A stretch of DNA of 64,000 nucleotides from Branchinecta lynchi (Eukaryota; Arthropoda; Branchiopoda; Anostraca; Branchinectidae): positions 1 through 64,000 of the forward strand of contig JAKZAP010000155.1 of assembly GCA_023053575.1 (NCBI GenBank), read 5' to 3'. The notes under the pieces are model-generated. The model did no database searches, was not told the DNA's origin, and was given only the letters and a program-made list of their open reading frames with translations. Numbering within the stretch: the stretch's first letter is position 1; every line of letters begins with the position of its first letter. Shown one piece after another: positions 49,601 to 60,606 of the stretch. Made by a program: the position numbers and the translations under genes.

Positions 49601-52600
49601 GTTTTCCCGCAAGGTTGGTTTTCCCACAAGGTTTGTTTTCCCACTGTGTTGGTTTTCCCAAAAGGTTCGCTTTCCCGCAAGGTTGGTTTTCCCACAAGGT
49701 TTGTTTCCCCACAAGGTTTGTTTTCCCATAAGGTTTGTTTTCCCACAAGGTTTGTTTTCCCACAAGGTTTGTTTTCCCACAAGGTTGTTTTTCCCGAAAG
49801 GTTTGTTTCCCCACAAGGTTTGTTTGCCCACTAGGTTTGTTTTCCCATAAGATTGGTTTTCCCACAAGGTTTGTTTTCTCACAAGGTTTGTTTTCCCACA
49901 AGGTTTGTTTTCTCACAAGGTTTGTTTTCCCACTAGGTTTGTTTCTCCACAAGGTTTGTTTTCTCACAAGGTTTGTTTCCCCACAAGGTTTCTTTCCCCA
50001 TAAGGTTGGTTTTCCCACAAGGTTTGTTTTCTCACAAGGTTTGTTTTCCCAGAAGGTTTGTTTTCCCACAAGGTTTGTTTTCCCAAAAGGTTCGCTTTCC
50101 CACAAGGTTGGTTTTCCCACAAGGTTGGTTTTCCCGCAGGGTTTCTTTCCCCATAAGGTTGGTTTTCCCACAAGGTTTGTTTTCTCACAAGGTTTGTTTT
50201 CCCACTAGGTTGTTTTTCCCACTAGGTTTGTTTTCCCCCAAGGTTGGTTTTCCCGCTGGGTTTCTTTCCCCACAAGGTTTGTTTTCTCACAAGGTTTGTT
50301 TTCCCAAAAGGTTTGTTTTCCCATAAGGTTTGTTTTCCCACAAGGTTTGTTTTCCCACAAGGTTGGTTTTCCCGAAAGGTTTGTTTCCCCACAAGGTTAG
50401 TTTTCCCGCAAGGTTTGTTTTCCCACAAGGTTAGTTTTCCCACAAGGTTTGTTTCCCCACAAGGTTTGTTTCCCCACAAGGTTTGTTTTCCCACAAGGAT
50501 TGTTTTCCCACAAGGTTTGTTTTCCCAAAAGGTTCGCTTTCCCACAAGGTTGGTTTTCCCACAAGGTTGGTTTTCCCGCAGGGTTGCTTTCCCCATAAGG
50601 TTGGTTTTCCCACAAGGTTTGTTTTCTCACAAGGTTTGTTTTCCCACTAGGTTGTTTTTCCCACTAGATTTGTTTTCCCACAAGGTTTGTTTTCCCCCAA
50701 GGTTGGTTTTCCCGCAGGGTTTCTTTCCCAACAAGGTTTGTTTTCTCACAAGGTTTGTTTTCCCACAAGGTTTGTTTTCCCACAAGGTTTGTTTTCCCAC
50801 AAGGTTTGTTTTCCCACAAGGTTTGTTTTCCCACAAGGTTGGTTTTCCCGAAAGGTTTGTTTCCTCACAAGGTTAGTTTTCCCGCAAGGTTTGTTTTCCC
50901 ACAAGGTTAGTTTTCCCACAAGGTTTGTTTCCCCACAAGGTTTGTTTCCCCACAAGGTTTGTTTTCCCACAAGGATTGTTTTCTCACAAGGTTTGTTTTC
51001 CCACTGTGTTGGTTTTCCCAAAAGGTTCGCTTTCCCGCAAGGTTGGTTTTCCCACAAGGTTGGTTTTCCCGCAGGGTTTGTTTCCCCATAAGGTTGGTTT
51101 TCCCACAAGGTTTGTTTTCTCACAAGGTTTGTTTTCCCACAAGGTTTGTTTTCCCACAAGGTTTGTTTTCCCACAAGGTTAGTTTTCCCGCAAGCTTTGT
51201 TTCCCCACAAGGTTTGTTTTCCCACAAGGATTGTTTTCTCACAAGGTTTGTTTTCCCACTAGGTTTGTTTCCCCACAAGGTTTGTTTTCCCACAAGGTTT
51301 GTTTTCCCCCAAGGTTGGTTTTCCCGCAAGGTTGGTTTTCCCACAAGGTTTATTTTCCCACTTTGTTGGTTTTCCCAAAAGGTTTCGCTTTCCCACAAGG
51401 TTGGTTTTCCCACAAGGTTGGTTTTCCCGCAGGGTTGCTTCCCCATAAGGTTGGTTTTCCCACAAGGTTTGTTTTCTCACAAGGTTTGTTTTCCCACTAG
51501 GTTGTTTTTCCCACTAGGTTTGTTTTCCCACAAGGTTTGTTTTCCCCCAAGGTTGGTTTTCCCGCATGGTTTCTTTCCCCACAAAGTTTGTTTTCTCACA
51601 AGGTTTGTTTTCCCACAAGGTTTGTTTTCCCACAAGGTTTGTTTTCCCACAAGGTTTGTTTTCCCACAAGGTTTGTTTTCCCAAAAGGTTTGTTTCCCCA
51701 CAAGGTTAGTTTTCCCGCAAGGTTTGTTTTCCCACAAGGTTAGTTTTCCCACAAGGTTTGTTTCCCCACAAGGTTTGTTTCCCCACAAGGTTTGTTTTCC
51801 CACAAGGATTGTTTTCTCACAAGGTTTGTTTTCCCACTGTGTTGGTTTTCCCAAACGGTTCGCTTTCCCGCAAGGTTGGTTTTCCCACAAGGTTGGTTTT
51901 CCCGCAGGGTTTGTTTCCCCATAAGGTTGGTTTTCCCACAAGGTTTGTTTTCTCACAAGGTTTGTTTTCCCACAAGGTTTGTTTTCCCACAAGGTTAGTT
52001 TTCCCGAAAGGTTTGTTTCCCCACAAGGTTGGTAATCCCACAAGGTTGGTTTTCCCGCAGGGTTGGTTTTCCCACAAGGTTAGTTTTCCCGCAAGGTTTG
52101 TTTCCCCACAAGGTTTGTTTTCCACAAGGATTGTTTTCTCACAAGGTTTGTTTTCCCACTAGGTTTGTTTCCCCACAAGGTTTGTTTTCCCACAAGGTTT
52201 TTTTTTCCCCAAGGTTGGTTTTCCCGCAAGGTTGGTTTTCCCACAAGGTTTGCTTTCCCACTGTGTTGGTTTTCCCAAAAGGTTCGCTTTCCCACAAGGT
52301 TGGTTTTCCCACAAGGTTGGTTTTCCCGCAGGGTTGCTTTCCTTATAAGGTTGGTTTTCCCACAAGGTTTGTTTTCTCACAAGGTTTGTTTTCCCACTAG
52401 GTTGTTTTTCCCACTAGGTTGGTTTTCCCACAAGCTTTGTTTTCCCCCAAGGTTGGTTTTCCCTCAAGGTTGGTTTTCCCACAAGGTTTGTTTTCCCACA
52501 AGGATTATTTTCTCACAAGGTTTGTTTTCCCACTGTGTTGGTTTTCCCAAAAAATTCGCTTTCCCGCAAGGTTGGTTTTCCCACAAGGTTGGTTTTCCCA

Positions 52601-55600
52601 CAAGGTTTGTTTTCCCACAAGCTTTGTTTTCCCCCAAGGTTGGTTTTCCCGCAAGGCTGGTTTCCCCACAAGGTTTGTTTTCCCACAAGGATTGTTTTCT
52701 CACAAGGTTTGTTTTCCCACTGTGTTGGTTTTCCCAAAAGGTTCGCTTTCCCGCAAGGTTGGTTTTCCCACAAGGTTGGTTTTCCCGCAGGGTTTGTTTC
52801 CCCATAAGGTTGGTTTTCCCACAAGGTTTGTTTTCTCACAAGGTTTGTTTTCCCACAAGGTTTGTTTCCCCCCAAGGTTGGTTTTCCCGCAAGGTTGGTT
52901 TCCCCACAAGGTTTGTTTTCCCACAAGGATTGTTTTCTCACAAGGTTTGTTTTCTCACTGTGTTTGTTTTCCCAAAAGGTTCGCTTTCCCGCAAGGTTGG
53001 TTTTCCCACAAGGTTGGAAAGCAGGGTTTGTTTTCCCACAAGGTTAGTTTTCCCGAAAGGTTTGTTTCCCCACAAGGTTGGTTTTCCCACAAGTTTGGTT
53101 TTCCCGCAGGGTTTGTTTTCCCACAAGGTTAGTTTTCCCGCAAGGTTTGTTTCCCCACAAGGTTTGTTTTCCCACAAGGATTGTTTTCTCACAAGGTTTG
53201 TTTTCCCACTAGGTTTGTTTCCCCACAAGGTTTGTTTTCCCACAAGGTTTGTTTTCCCCCAAGGTTGGTTTTCCCGCAAGGTTGGTTTTCCCACAAGGTT
53301 TGTTTTCCCACTGTGTTGGTTTTCCCAAAAGGTTCGCTTTCCCACAAGGTTGGTTTTCCCACAAGGTTGGTTTTCCCGCAGGGTTGCTTTCCCTATAAGG
53401 TTGGTTTTCCCACAAGGTTTGTTTTCTCAAAAGGTTTGTTTTCCCACTAGGTTGTTTTTCCCACTAGGTTGGTTTTCCCACAAGGTTTGTTTTCCCACAA
53501 GCTTTGTTTTCCCCCAAGGGTGGTTTTCCCGCAAGGTTGGCTTTCCCACAAGGTTTGTTTTCCCACTGTGTTGGTTTTCCCAAAAGGTTCGCTTTCCCGC
53601 AAGGTTGGTTTTCCCACAAGGTTTGTTTCCCCACAAGGTTTTTTTTCCCATAAGGTTTGTTTTCCCGCAAGGTTTGTTTTCCCACAAGGTTTGTTTTCCC
53701 ACAAGGTTTGTTTTCCAACAAGGTTGGTTTTCTCGAAAGGTTTGTTTCCCCACAAGGTTTGTTTTCCCACTAGGTTTGTTTTCCCATAAGATTGGTTTTC
53801 CCACAAGGTTTGTTTTCTCACAAGGTTTGTTTTCCCACTAGGTTTGTTTCCCCACAAGGTTTGTTTTCTCACAAGGTTTGTTTTCCCACAAGGTTTGTTT
53901 TCCCACAAGGTTTGTTTTCCCACAAGGATTGTTTTCTCACAAGGTTGGTTTTCCCGAACGGTTTGTTTCCCCACAAGGTTGGTTTTTCCGCAAGGTTGGT
54001 TTTCCCGCAGGGTTTGTTTTCCCACAAGGTTAGTTTTCCCGCAAGGTTTGTTTCCCCACAAGGTTTGTTTTCCCACAAGGATTGTTTTCTCACAGGGTTT
54101 GTTTTCCCACTAGGTTTGTTTCCCCACAAGGTTTGTTTTCCCACAAGGTTTGTTTTCCCCCAAGGTTGGTTTTCCCGCAAGGTTGGTTTTCCCACAAGGT
54201 TTGTTTTCCCACTGTGTTGGTTTTCCCAAAAGGTTCGCTTTCCCGCAAGGTTGGTTTTCCCACAAGGTTTGTTTCCCCACAAGGTTTGTTTTCCCACTAG
54301 GTTTGTTTCCCCACAAGGTTTGTTTTCTCACAAGGTTTGTTTTCCCACAAGGTTTGTTTTAACACAAGGTTTGTTTTCCCACAAGGTTTGTTTTCCCACA
54401 AGGTTGGTTTTCCCGAAAGGTTTGTTTCCCCACAAGGTTGGTTTTCCCACAAGGTTGGTTTTCCCGCAGGGTCTGTTTTCCCACAAGGTTAGTTTTCCCG
54501 CAAGGTTTGTTTCCCCACAAGTTTTGTTTTCCCACAAGGTTTGTTTTCCCCCAACGTTGGTTTTCCCGCAAGGTTGGTTTTCCCACAAGTTTTGTTTTCC
54601 CACTGTGTTGGTTTTCCCAAAAGGTTCGCTTTCCCACAAGGTTGGTTTTCCCACAAGGTTGGTTTTCCCGCAGGGTTTCTTTCCCCATAAGGTTGGTTTT
54701 CCCACAAGGTTTGTTTTCTCACAAGGTTTGTTTTCCCACTAGGCTGTTTTTCCCACTAGGTTTGTTTTCCCACAAGGTTTGTTTTCCCCCAAGGTTGGTT
54801 TTCCCGCAGGGTTTCTTTCCCCACAAGTTTTGTTTTCTCACAAGGTTTGTTTTCCCACAAGGTTTTTTTTTCCACAAGGTTTGTTTTCCCACAAGGTTTG
54901 TTTTCCCACAAAGTTGGTTTTCCTGAAAGGTTTGTTTCCCCACAAGGTTGGTTTACCCGCAGGGTTTGTTTTCCCACAAGGTTAGTTTTCCCACAAGGTT
55001 TGTTTCCCCACAAGGTTTGTTTTCCCACAAGGATTGTTTTCTCACAAGGTTTGTTTTCCCACTGTGTTGGTTTTCCCAAAAGGTTCGCTTTCCCGCAAGG
55101 TTGGTTTTCCCACAAGGTTGGTTTTCCCGCAGGGTTTGCTTCCCCATAAGGTTGGTTTACCCACAAGGTTTGTTTTCTCACAAGGTTTGTTTTCCCACTA
55201 GGTTGGTTTTCCCACAAGGTTTGTTTTCCCACAAGGTTTGTTTTCCCACAAGGTTGGTTTTCCCGAAAGGTTTGTTTCCCCACAAGGTTTGTTTTCCCAC
55301 TAGGTTTGTTTTCCCATAAGGTTGGTTTTCCCACAAGGTTTGTTTTCTCACAAGGTTTGTTTTCCCACTAGGTTTGTTTCCCCACAAGGTTTGTTTTCTC
55401 ACAAGGTTTGTTTACCCACAAGGTTTGTTTTAACACAAGGTTTGTTTTCCCACAAGGTTTGTTTTCCGACAAGGTTGGTTTTCCCGAAAGGTTTGTTTCC
55501 CCACAAGGTTTGTTTTCCCACTAGGTTTGTTTTCCCATAAGGTTGGTTTTCCCACAAGGTTTGTTTTCTCACAAGGTTTGTTTTCCCACTAGGTTTGTTT

Positions 55601-58600
55601 CCCCACAAGGTTTGTTTTCTCACAAGGTTTGTTTTCCCACAAGGTTTGTTTTAACACAAGGTTTATTTTCCCACAAGGTTTGTTTTCCCGCAAGGTTGGT
55701 TTTCCCACAAGGTTTGTTTTCCCACTAGGTTTGTTTCCCCACAAGTTTTGTTTTCCCACAAGGTTTGTTTTCCCCCAAGGTTGGTTTTCCCGCAAGGTTG
55801 GTTTTCCCACAAGGTTTGTTTTCCCACTGTGTTGGTTTTCCCAAAAGGTTCGCTTTCCACAAGGTTGGTTTTCCCACAAGGTTGGTTTTCCCGCAGGGTT
55901 GCTTTCCCCATAAGGTTGGTTTTCCCACAAGGTTTGTTTTCTCACAAGGTTTGTTTTCCCACTAGGTTGTTTTTCCCACTAGGTTGGTTTTCCCACAAGG
56001 TTTGTTTTCTCACAAGCTTTGTTTTCCCCCAAGGTTGGTTTTCCCGCAAGGTTGGTTTTCCCACAAGGTTTGTTTTCCCACTTTGTTGGTTTTCCCAAAA
56101 GGTTCGCTTTCCCGCAAGGTTGGTTTTCCCACAAGGTTTGTTTCCCCACAAGGTTTGTTTTCTCACAAGGTTTGTTTTCCCACAAGGTTTGTTTTCCCAA
56201 AAGGTTTGTTTTCCCACAAGGTTGGTTTTCCCGAAAGGTTTGTTTCCCCACAAGGTTGGTTTTCCCACAAGGTTGGTTTTCCCGCAGGGTCTGTTTTCTC
56301 ACAAGGTTTGTTTTCCCACTAGGTTGTTTTTCCCACTAGGTTGGCTTTCCCACAAGGTTTGTTTTCCCACAAGCTTTGTTTTCCCCCAAGGTTGGTTTTC
56401 CCGCAAGGTTGGTTTTCCCACAAGGTTTGTTTTCCCACTGTTTTGGTTTTCCCAAAAGGTTCGCTTTCCCGCAAGGTTGGTTTTCCCACAATATTTGTTT
56501 TCCCACTGTGTTGGTTTTCCCAAAAGGTTCGCTTTCCCACAAATTTGGTTTTCCCACAAGGTTGGTTTTCCCGCGGGGTTGCTTTCCCCATAAGGTTGGT
56601 TTTCCCACAAGGTTTGTTTTCTCACAAGGTTTGTTTTCCCACTAGGTTGTTTTTCCCACTAGGTTGGTTTTCCCACAAGGTTTGTTTTCCCACAAGCTTT
56701 GTTTTCCCCCAAGGTTGGTTTTCCCGCAAGGTTGGTTTTCCCACAAGGTTTGTTTTCCCACTGTGTTGGTTTTCCCAAAAGGTTCGCTTTCCCGCAAGGT
56801 TGGTTTTCCCACAAGGTTTGTTTCCCCACAAGGTTTGTTTTCCCATAAGGTTTGTTTTCCCACAAGGTTTGTTTTCCCACAAGATTTGTTTTCCCACAAG
56901 GTTGGTTTTCCCGAAAGGTTTGTTTCCCCACAAGGTTTGTTTTCAAACTAGGTTTGTTTTCCCATAAGGTTGGTTTTCCCACAAAGTTTGTTTTCTCACA
57001 AGGTTTGTTTTCCCACTAGGTTTGTTTCCCCACAAGGTTTGTTTTCTCACAAGGTTTGTTTTCCCACAAGGTTTGTTTTCCCACAAGGTTTTTTTTCCCA
57101 CAAGGTTTGTTTTCCCACAAGGTTGGTTTTCCCGAAAGATATGTTTCCCCACAAGGTTGGTTTTCCCACAAGGTTGGTTTTCCCGCAAGGTTTGTTTTCC
57201 CACAAGGTTAGTTTTCCCGCAAGGTTTGTTTCCCCACAAGGTTTGTTTTCCCACAAGGATTGTTTTCTCACAAGGTTTGTTTTCCCACTAGGTTTGTTTC
57301 CCAACAAGGTTTGTTTTCCCACAAGGTTTGTTTTCCCCCAAGGTTGGTTTTCCCGCAAGGTTGGTTTTCCCACAAGGTTTGTTTTCCCACTGTGTTGGTT
57401 TTCTCAAAAGGTTCGCTTTCCCACAAGGTTGGTTTTCCCGAAGGGTTGCTTTCCCATAAGGTTGGTTTTCCCACAAGGTTTGTTTTCTCACAAGGTTTGT
57501 TTTCCCACTAGGTTGTTTTTCCCACTAGGTTGGTTTTCCCACAAGGTTTGTTTTCCCACAAGCTTTGTTTTCCCCCAAGGTTGGTTTTCCCGCAAGGTTG
57601 GTTTTTCCACAAGGTTTGTTTTCCCACTGTGTTGGTTTTCCCAAATTGTTCGCTTTCCCGCAAGGTTGGTTTTCCCACAAGGTTTGTTTCCCCACAAGGT
57701 TTGTTTTCCCATAAGGTTTGTTTTCCCACAAGGTTCGTTTTCCCACAAGGTTTGTTTTCCCACAAGGTTTGTTTTCCCACAAGGTTGGTTTTCCCGAAAG
57801 GTTTGTTTCCCCACAAGGTTTGTTTTCCCACGGTGTTGGTTTTCCCAAAAGGTTCGCTTTCCCACAAGGTTTGTTTTCCCACAAGGTTCGTTTTCCCACA
57901 AGGTTTGTTTTCCCACAAGGTTTGTTTCCCCACAAGGTTGGTTTTCCCACAAGGTTGGTTTTCCCGCAAGGTTTGTTTTCCCACAAGGTTAGTTTTCCCG
58001 CAAGGTTTGTTTCCCCACAAGCTTTGTTTTCCCACAAGGATTGTTTTCTCACAAGGTTTGTTTTCCCACTAGGTTTGTTTCCCAACAAGGTTTGTTTTCC
58101 CACAAGGTTTGTTTTCCCCCAAGGTTGGTTTTCCCGCAAGGTTGGTTTTCCCACAAGGTTTGTTTTCCCACTGTGTTGGTTTTCTCAAAAGGTTCGCTTT
58201 CCCACAAGGTTGGTTTTCCCACAAGGTTGGTTTTCCCGAAGGGTTGCTTTCCCATAAGGTTGGTTTTTCCACAAGGTTTGTTTGCTCACAAGGTTTGTTT
58301 TCCCACTAGGTTGTTTTTCCCACTAGGTTGGTTTTCCCACAAGGTTTGTTTTCCCACAAGCTTTGTTTTCCCGCAGGGTTTGTTTTCCCACAAGGTTAGT
58401 TTTCCCGCAAGGTTTGTTTTCCCACAAGGTTAGTTTTCCCACAAGGTTTGTTTCCCCACAAGGTTTTTTTCCCCACAAGGTTTGTTTTCCCACAAGGATT
58501 GTTTTCTCACAAGGTTTGTTTTCCCACTGTGTTGGTTTTCCAAAAAGGTTCGCTTTCCCGCAAGGTTGGTTTTCCCACAAGGTTGGTTTTCCCGCAGGGT

Positions 58601-59921
58601 TTGTTTCCCCATAAGGTTGGTTTTCCCACAAGGTTTGTTTTCTCACAAGGTTTGTTTTCCCACTAGGTTGGTTTTCCCACAAGGTTTGTTTTCCCACAAG
58701 GTTTGTTTTCCCACAAGGTTTGTTTTCCCCCAAGGTTGGTTTTCCCGCAAGGTTGGTTTTCCCACAAGGTTGGTTTTCCCACAAGGTTGGTTTTCCCGCA
58801 AGGTTAGTTTTCCCATAAGGTCTGATTTAACACAATGTTTGTTTTCCCACAAGGTTTGTTTCCCCACAAGGTTTGTTTTCCCACAAGGTTTGTTTTCTCA
58901 CAAGGTTTGTTTTCCCATTGTTTTGGTTTTCCCATAAGGTTGTCTTTCCCACAAGGTTTGTTTTCCCACAAGGTTTGTTTTCCCTCAAGATTTGTTTTTC
59001 CTCTAGGTTGGTTTTCTCACAAGGTTGGTTTTCCCACAACGTTAGTTTTCTCACAAGGTTGTTTTTCCCACAAGGTTTGTTTCCCCATAAGGTTTGTTTT
59101 CCCACAATGTTTGTTTTCCCACAAGGTTTGTTTTTCCACAAGGTTGGTTTTCCCGCAGGGTTTATTTTCCCACAAGGTTAGTTTTCCCGAAAGGTTTGTT
59201 TCCCCACAAGTTTGGTTTTCCCACAAGGTTGGTTTTCCCGCAGGGTTTGTTTTCCCACAAGGTTAGTTTTCCCGCAAGGTTTGTTTCCCCACAAGTTTTG
59301 TTTTCCCACAAGGATTGTTTTCTCACAAGGTTTGTTTTCCCACTAGGTATGTTTCCCCACAAGGTTTGTTTTCCCACAAGGTTTGTTTTCCCCCAAGGTT
59401 GGTTTTCCCGCAAGGTTTGTTTTCCCACAAGGTTTGTTTTCCCACAAGGTTTGTTTTCCCCCAAGGTTGGTTTTCCCACAAGGTTGGTTTTCCCACAAGG
59501 TTGGTTTTCCCGCAAGGTTAGTTTTCCCACAAGGTCTGATTTAACACAATGTTTGTTTTCCCACAAGGTTTGTTTCCCCACAAGGTTTGTTTTCCCACAA
59601 GGTTTGTTTTCTCACAAGGTTTGTTTTCCCACTGTTTTGGTTTTCCCATAAGGTTGTCTTTCCCACAAGGTTTGTTTTCCCACAAGGTTTGTTTTCCCTC
59701 AAGATTTGTTTTTCCTCTAGGTTGGTTTTCCCACAAGGTTGGTTTTCCCACAACGTTAGTTTTCTCACAAGGTTGGTTTTCCCAAAAGGTTTGTTTCCCC
59801 ATAAGGTTTGTTTTCCCACAAGGTTTGTTTTCCCACAAGGTTTGTTTTCCCACAAGGTTTGTTTTCCCACAAGGCTGGTTTTCCCGCAGGGTTTGTTTTC
59901 CCAAAAGGTTAGTTTTCCCAC
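40626..59921 (+). repeat. 17-bp satellite array, forward block F
   Basis: About 19.3 kb of forward-orientation units. It includes local modules such as GGTTTTTTTTCCCATAAGG-type units at about 44190, 44446 and 46097, and a 714-bp (42-unit) displaced pair around CCCTCAAGATTTG at 58982 and 59696. One disrupted unit, where GGAAAGCAGG replaces the expected TTTTCCCGCAGG, lies at 53017-53026. The block ends abruptly at TTTTCCCAC (59921), where the LTR begins. Confidence 0.98.
58818..59547 (+). repeat. Distal marker-unit pair GGTCTGATTTAACACAA
   Basis: The diverged unit that is frequent in the first 15.5 kb (646, 3231, 4852, 4988, 5870, 11147, 15262, 15415) and seen at 29300 and 31137 reappears at 58818 and 59531, close to the distal edge. 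In every case it follows a GGTTAGTTTTCCC unit. The same module therefore occurs near both visible ends of the array. Confidence 0.85.
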
Positions 59922-60135
59922 TGTAGTGAGAGGAACCCCTGCGCCCCCTCACCCGGGAATGATGCCCAAACCCGCGAAAGTCTCCTGAATCATCGGTTCA
60001 TTCAAGGGACTCGCGCAAAGTTCTTATTTGTCGCAGAAGCCTCCAGCCCCTATACTTCGTTTCCCTTGCCAAGTACCTAGAGCACTTCATGATATGTGAG
60101 CTCTCAGAAAACGGAAACACTTCAAGAAAAGCAGG

Positions 60136-60173
60136 TATAAAAAGGACCGATATATATTATTTAAGTGTCAGTC
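60136..60173 (+). promoter_or_regulatory. LTR core promoter: TATA box and TCAGTC initiator
   Basis: TATAAAAA at 60136-60143 lies 34 bp upstream of the A in TCAGTC (60168-60173), which matches the arthropod-type initiator TCAGTY. The position is as expected for the U3/R boundary. No clear downstream promoter element is seen at +28. The transcription start near 60170 is inferred. Confidence 0.7.
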
Positions 60174-60257
60174 GATCTTAAGCCAGTCTTAAGGTAACAG
60201 TGTTATAGTGAAACTACAAGTGCACGCTCTCCATATATTAAGTAAGTCGTAACGTTT

Positions 60258-60263
60258 ATTAAA
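60258..60263 (+). promoter_or_regulatory. Candidate poly(A) signal ATTAAA in the LTR
   Basis: ATTAAA is about 90 bp downstream of the inferred start and within the LTR, where an R/U5 polyadenylation signal is expected. It is a common variant of AATAAA. No AATAAA was seen in the LTR. Confidence 0.5.
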
Positions 60264-60403
60264 CCTATACTCGCACTCTAGTTTGTTTGACTCTATAACG
60301 CCCTAGGAGATAGACCCCACGAGCCTCCCCCACGCTACCGATGATACAGTACAGGACCAGAGGTCCGAAGGTCCAACATTCTCTTTCACCCCCCGTATTA
60401 CAG

Positions 60404-60420
60404 TGGTGACGTAGCGGTGG
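60404..60420 (+). other. Primer binding site (tRNA unidentified)
   Basis: TGGTGACGTAGCGGTGG begins one base after the LTR end. TGG is the complement of the tRNA CCA tail. The first seven bases resemble the tRNA-Trp-type site TGGTGACC, but the remainder does not, so I leave the primer tRNA open. Confidence 0.75.
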
Positions 60421-60606
60421 TCTAGGGTGACACAAGAATCAAGCAAATTAAAGTTGCAGTGATCACCCACCCAAATAGTTTTATTTTTTTTCAGGTCTCA
60501 TTGAATCACTAAAAATAAGATTAAAGCACATTTCACCCCCCCCCCCAAAGAAACATAATTTGCGCCCTAAGCTAAACATCCATCACGAGTTTCACACGAA
60601 TTCAAA
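60421..60606 (+). other. Untranslated leader between primer binding site and gag
   Basis: About 186 bp with no open frame of note. It contains a run of eight T (60484-60491) and a run of 11 C (60536-60546). It would contain any packaging signal, but none can be recognised. Confidence 0.6.

Larger units (their letters stand above)
59922..60402 (+). repeat. 5' long terminal repeat (481 bp)
   Basis: The boundaries are inferred from TGTAGT at the left, directly after the last satellite unit, and ATTACA at the right, directly before a TGGTGACG primer binding site. Terminal hexamers TGTAGT/ATTACA form an imperfect inverted repeat with the usual TG...CA ends. A TATA box, an initiator and an ATTAAA signal lie inside in the expected order. 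The left boundary could be off by a base or two because array units also contain CCCACTGT. The 3' LTR is not in the window, so identity between LTRs cannot be used for dating. Confidence 0.85.

Noticed and set aside
47814..49850. 678-codon open frame on the plus strand, and hundreds of similar long frames on both strands
   Set aside because: They follow from a 17-bp unit with no stop codons. They start at TTG/GTG, have a strict 17-residue period, overlap one another in all frames and show no domain.
1..59921. Telomeric repeat
   Set aside because: The unit is 17 bp and T/C-rich on one strand, with no TTAGG or TTAGGG tract. GGTTAG in some units is a single-base variant, not a telomere motif array.
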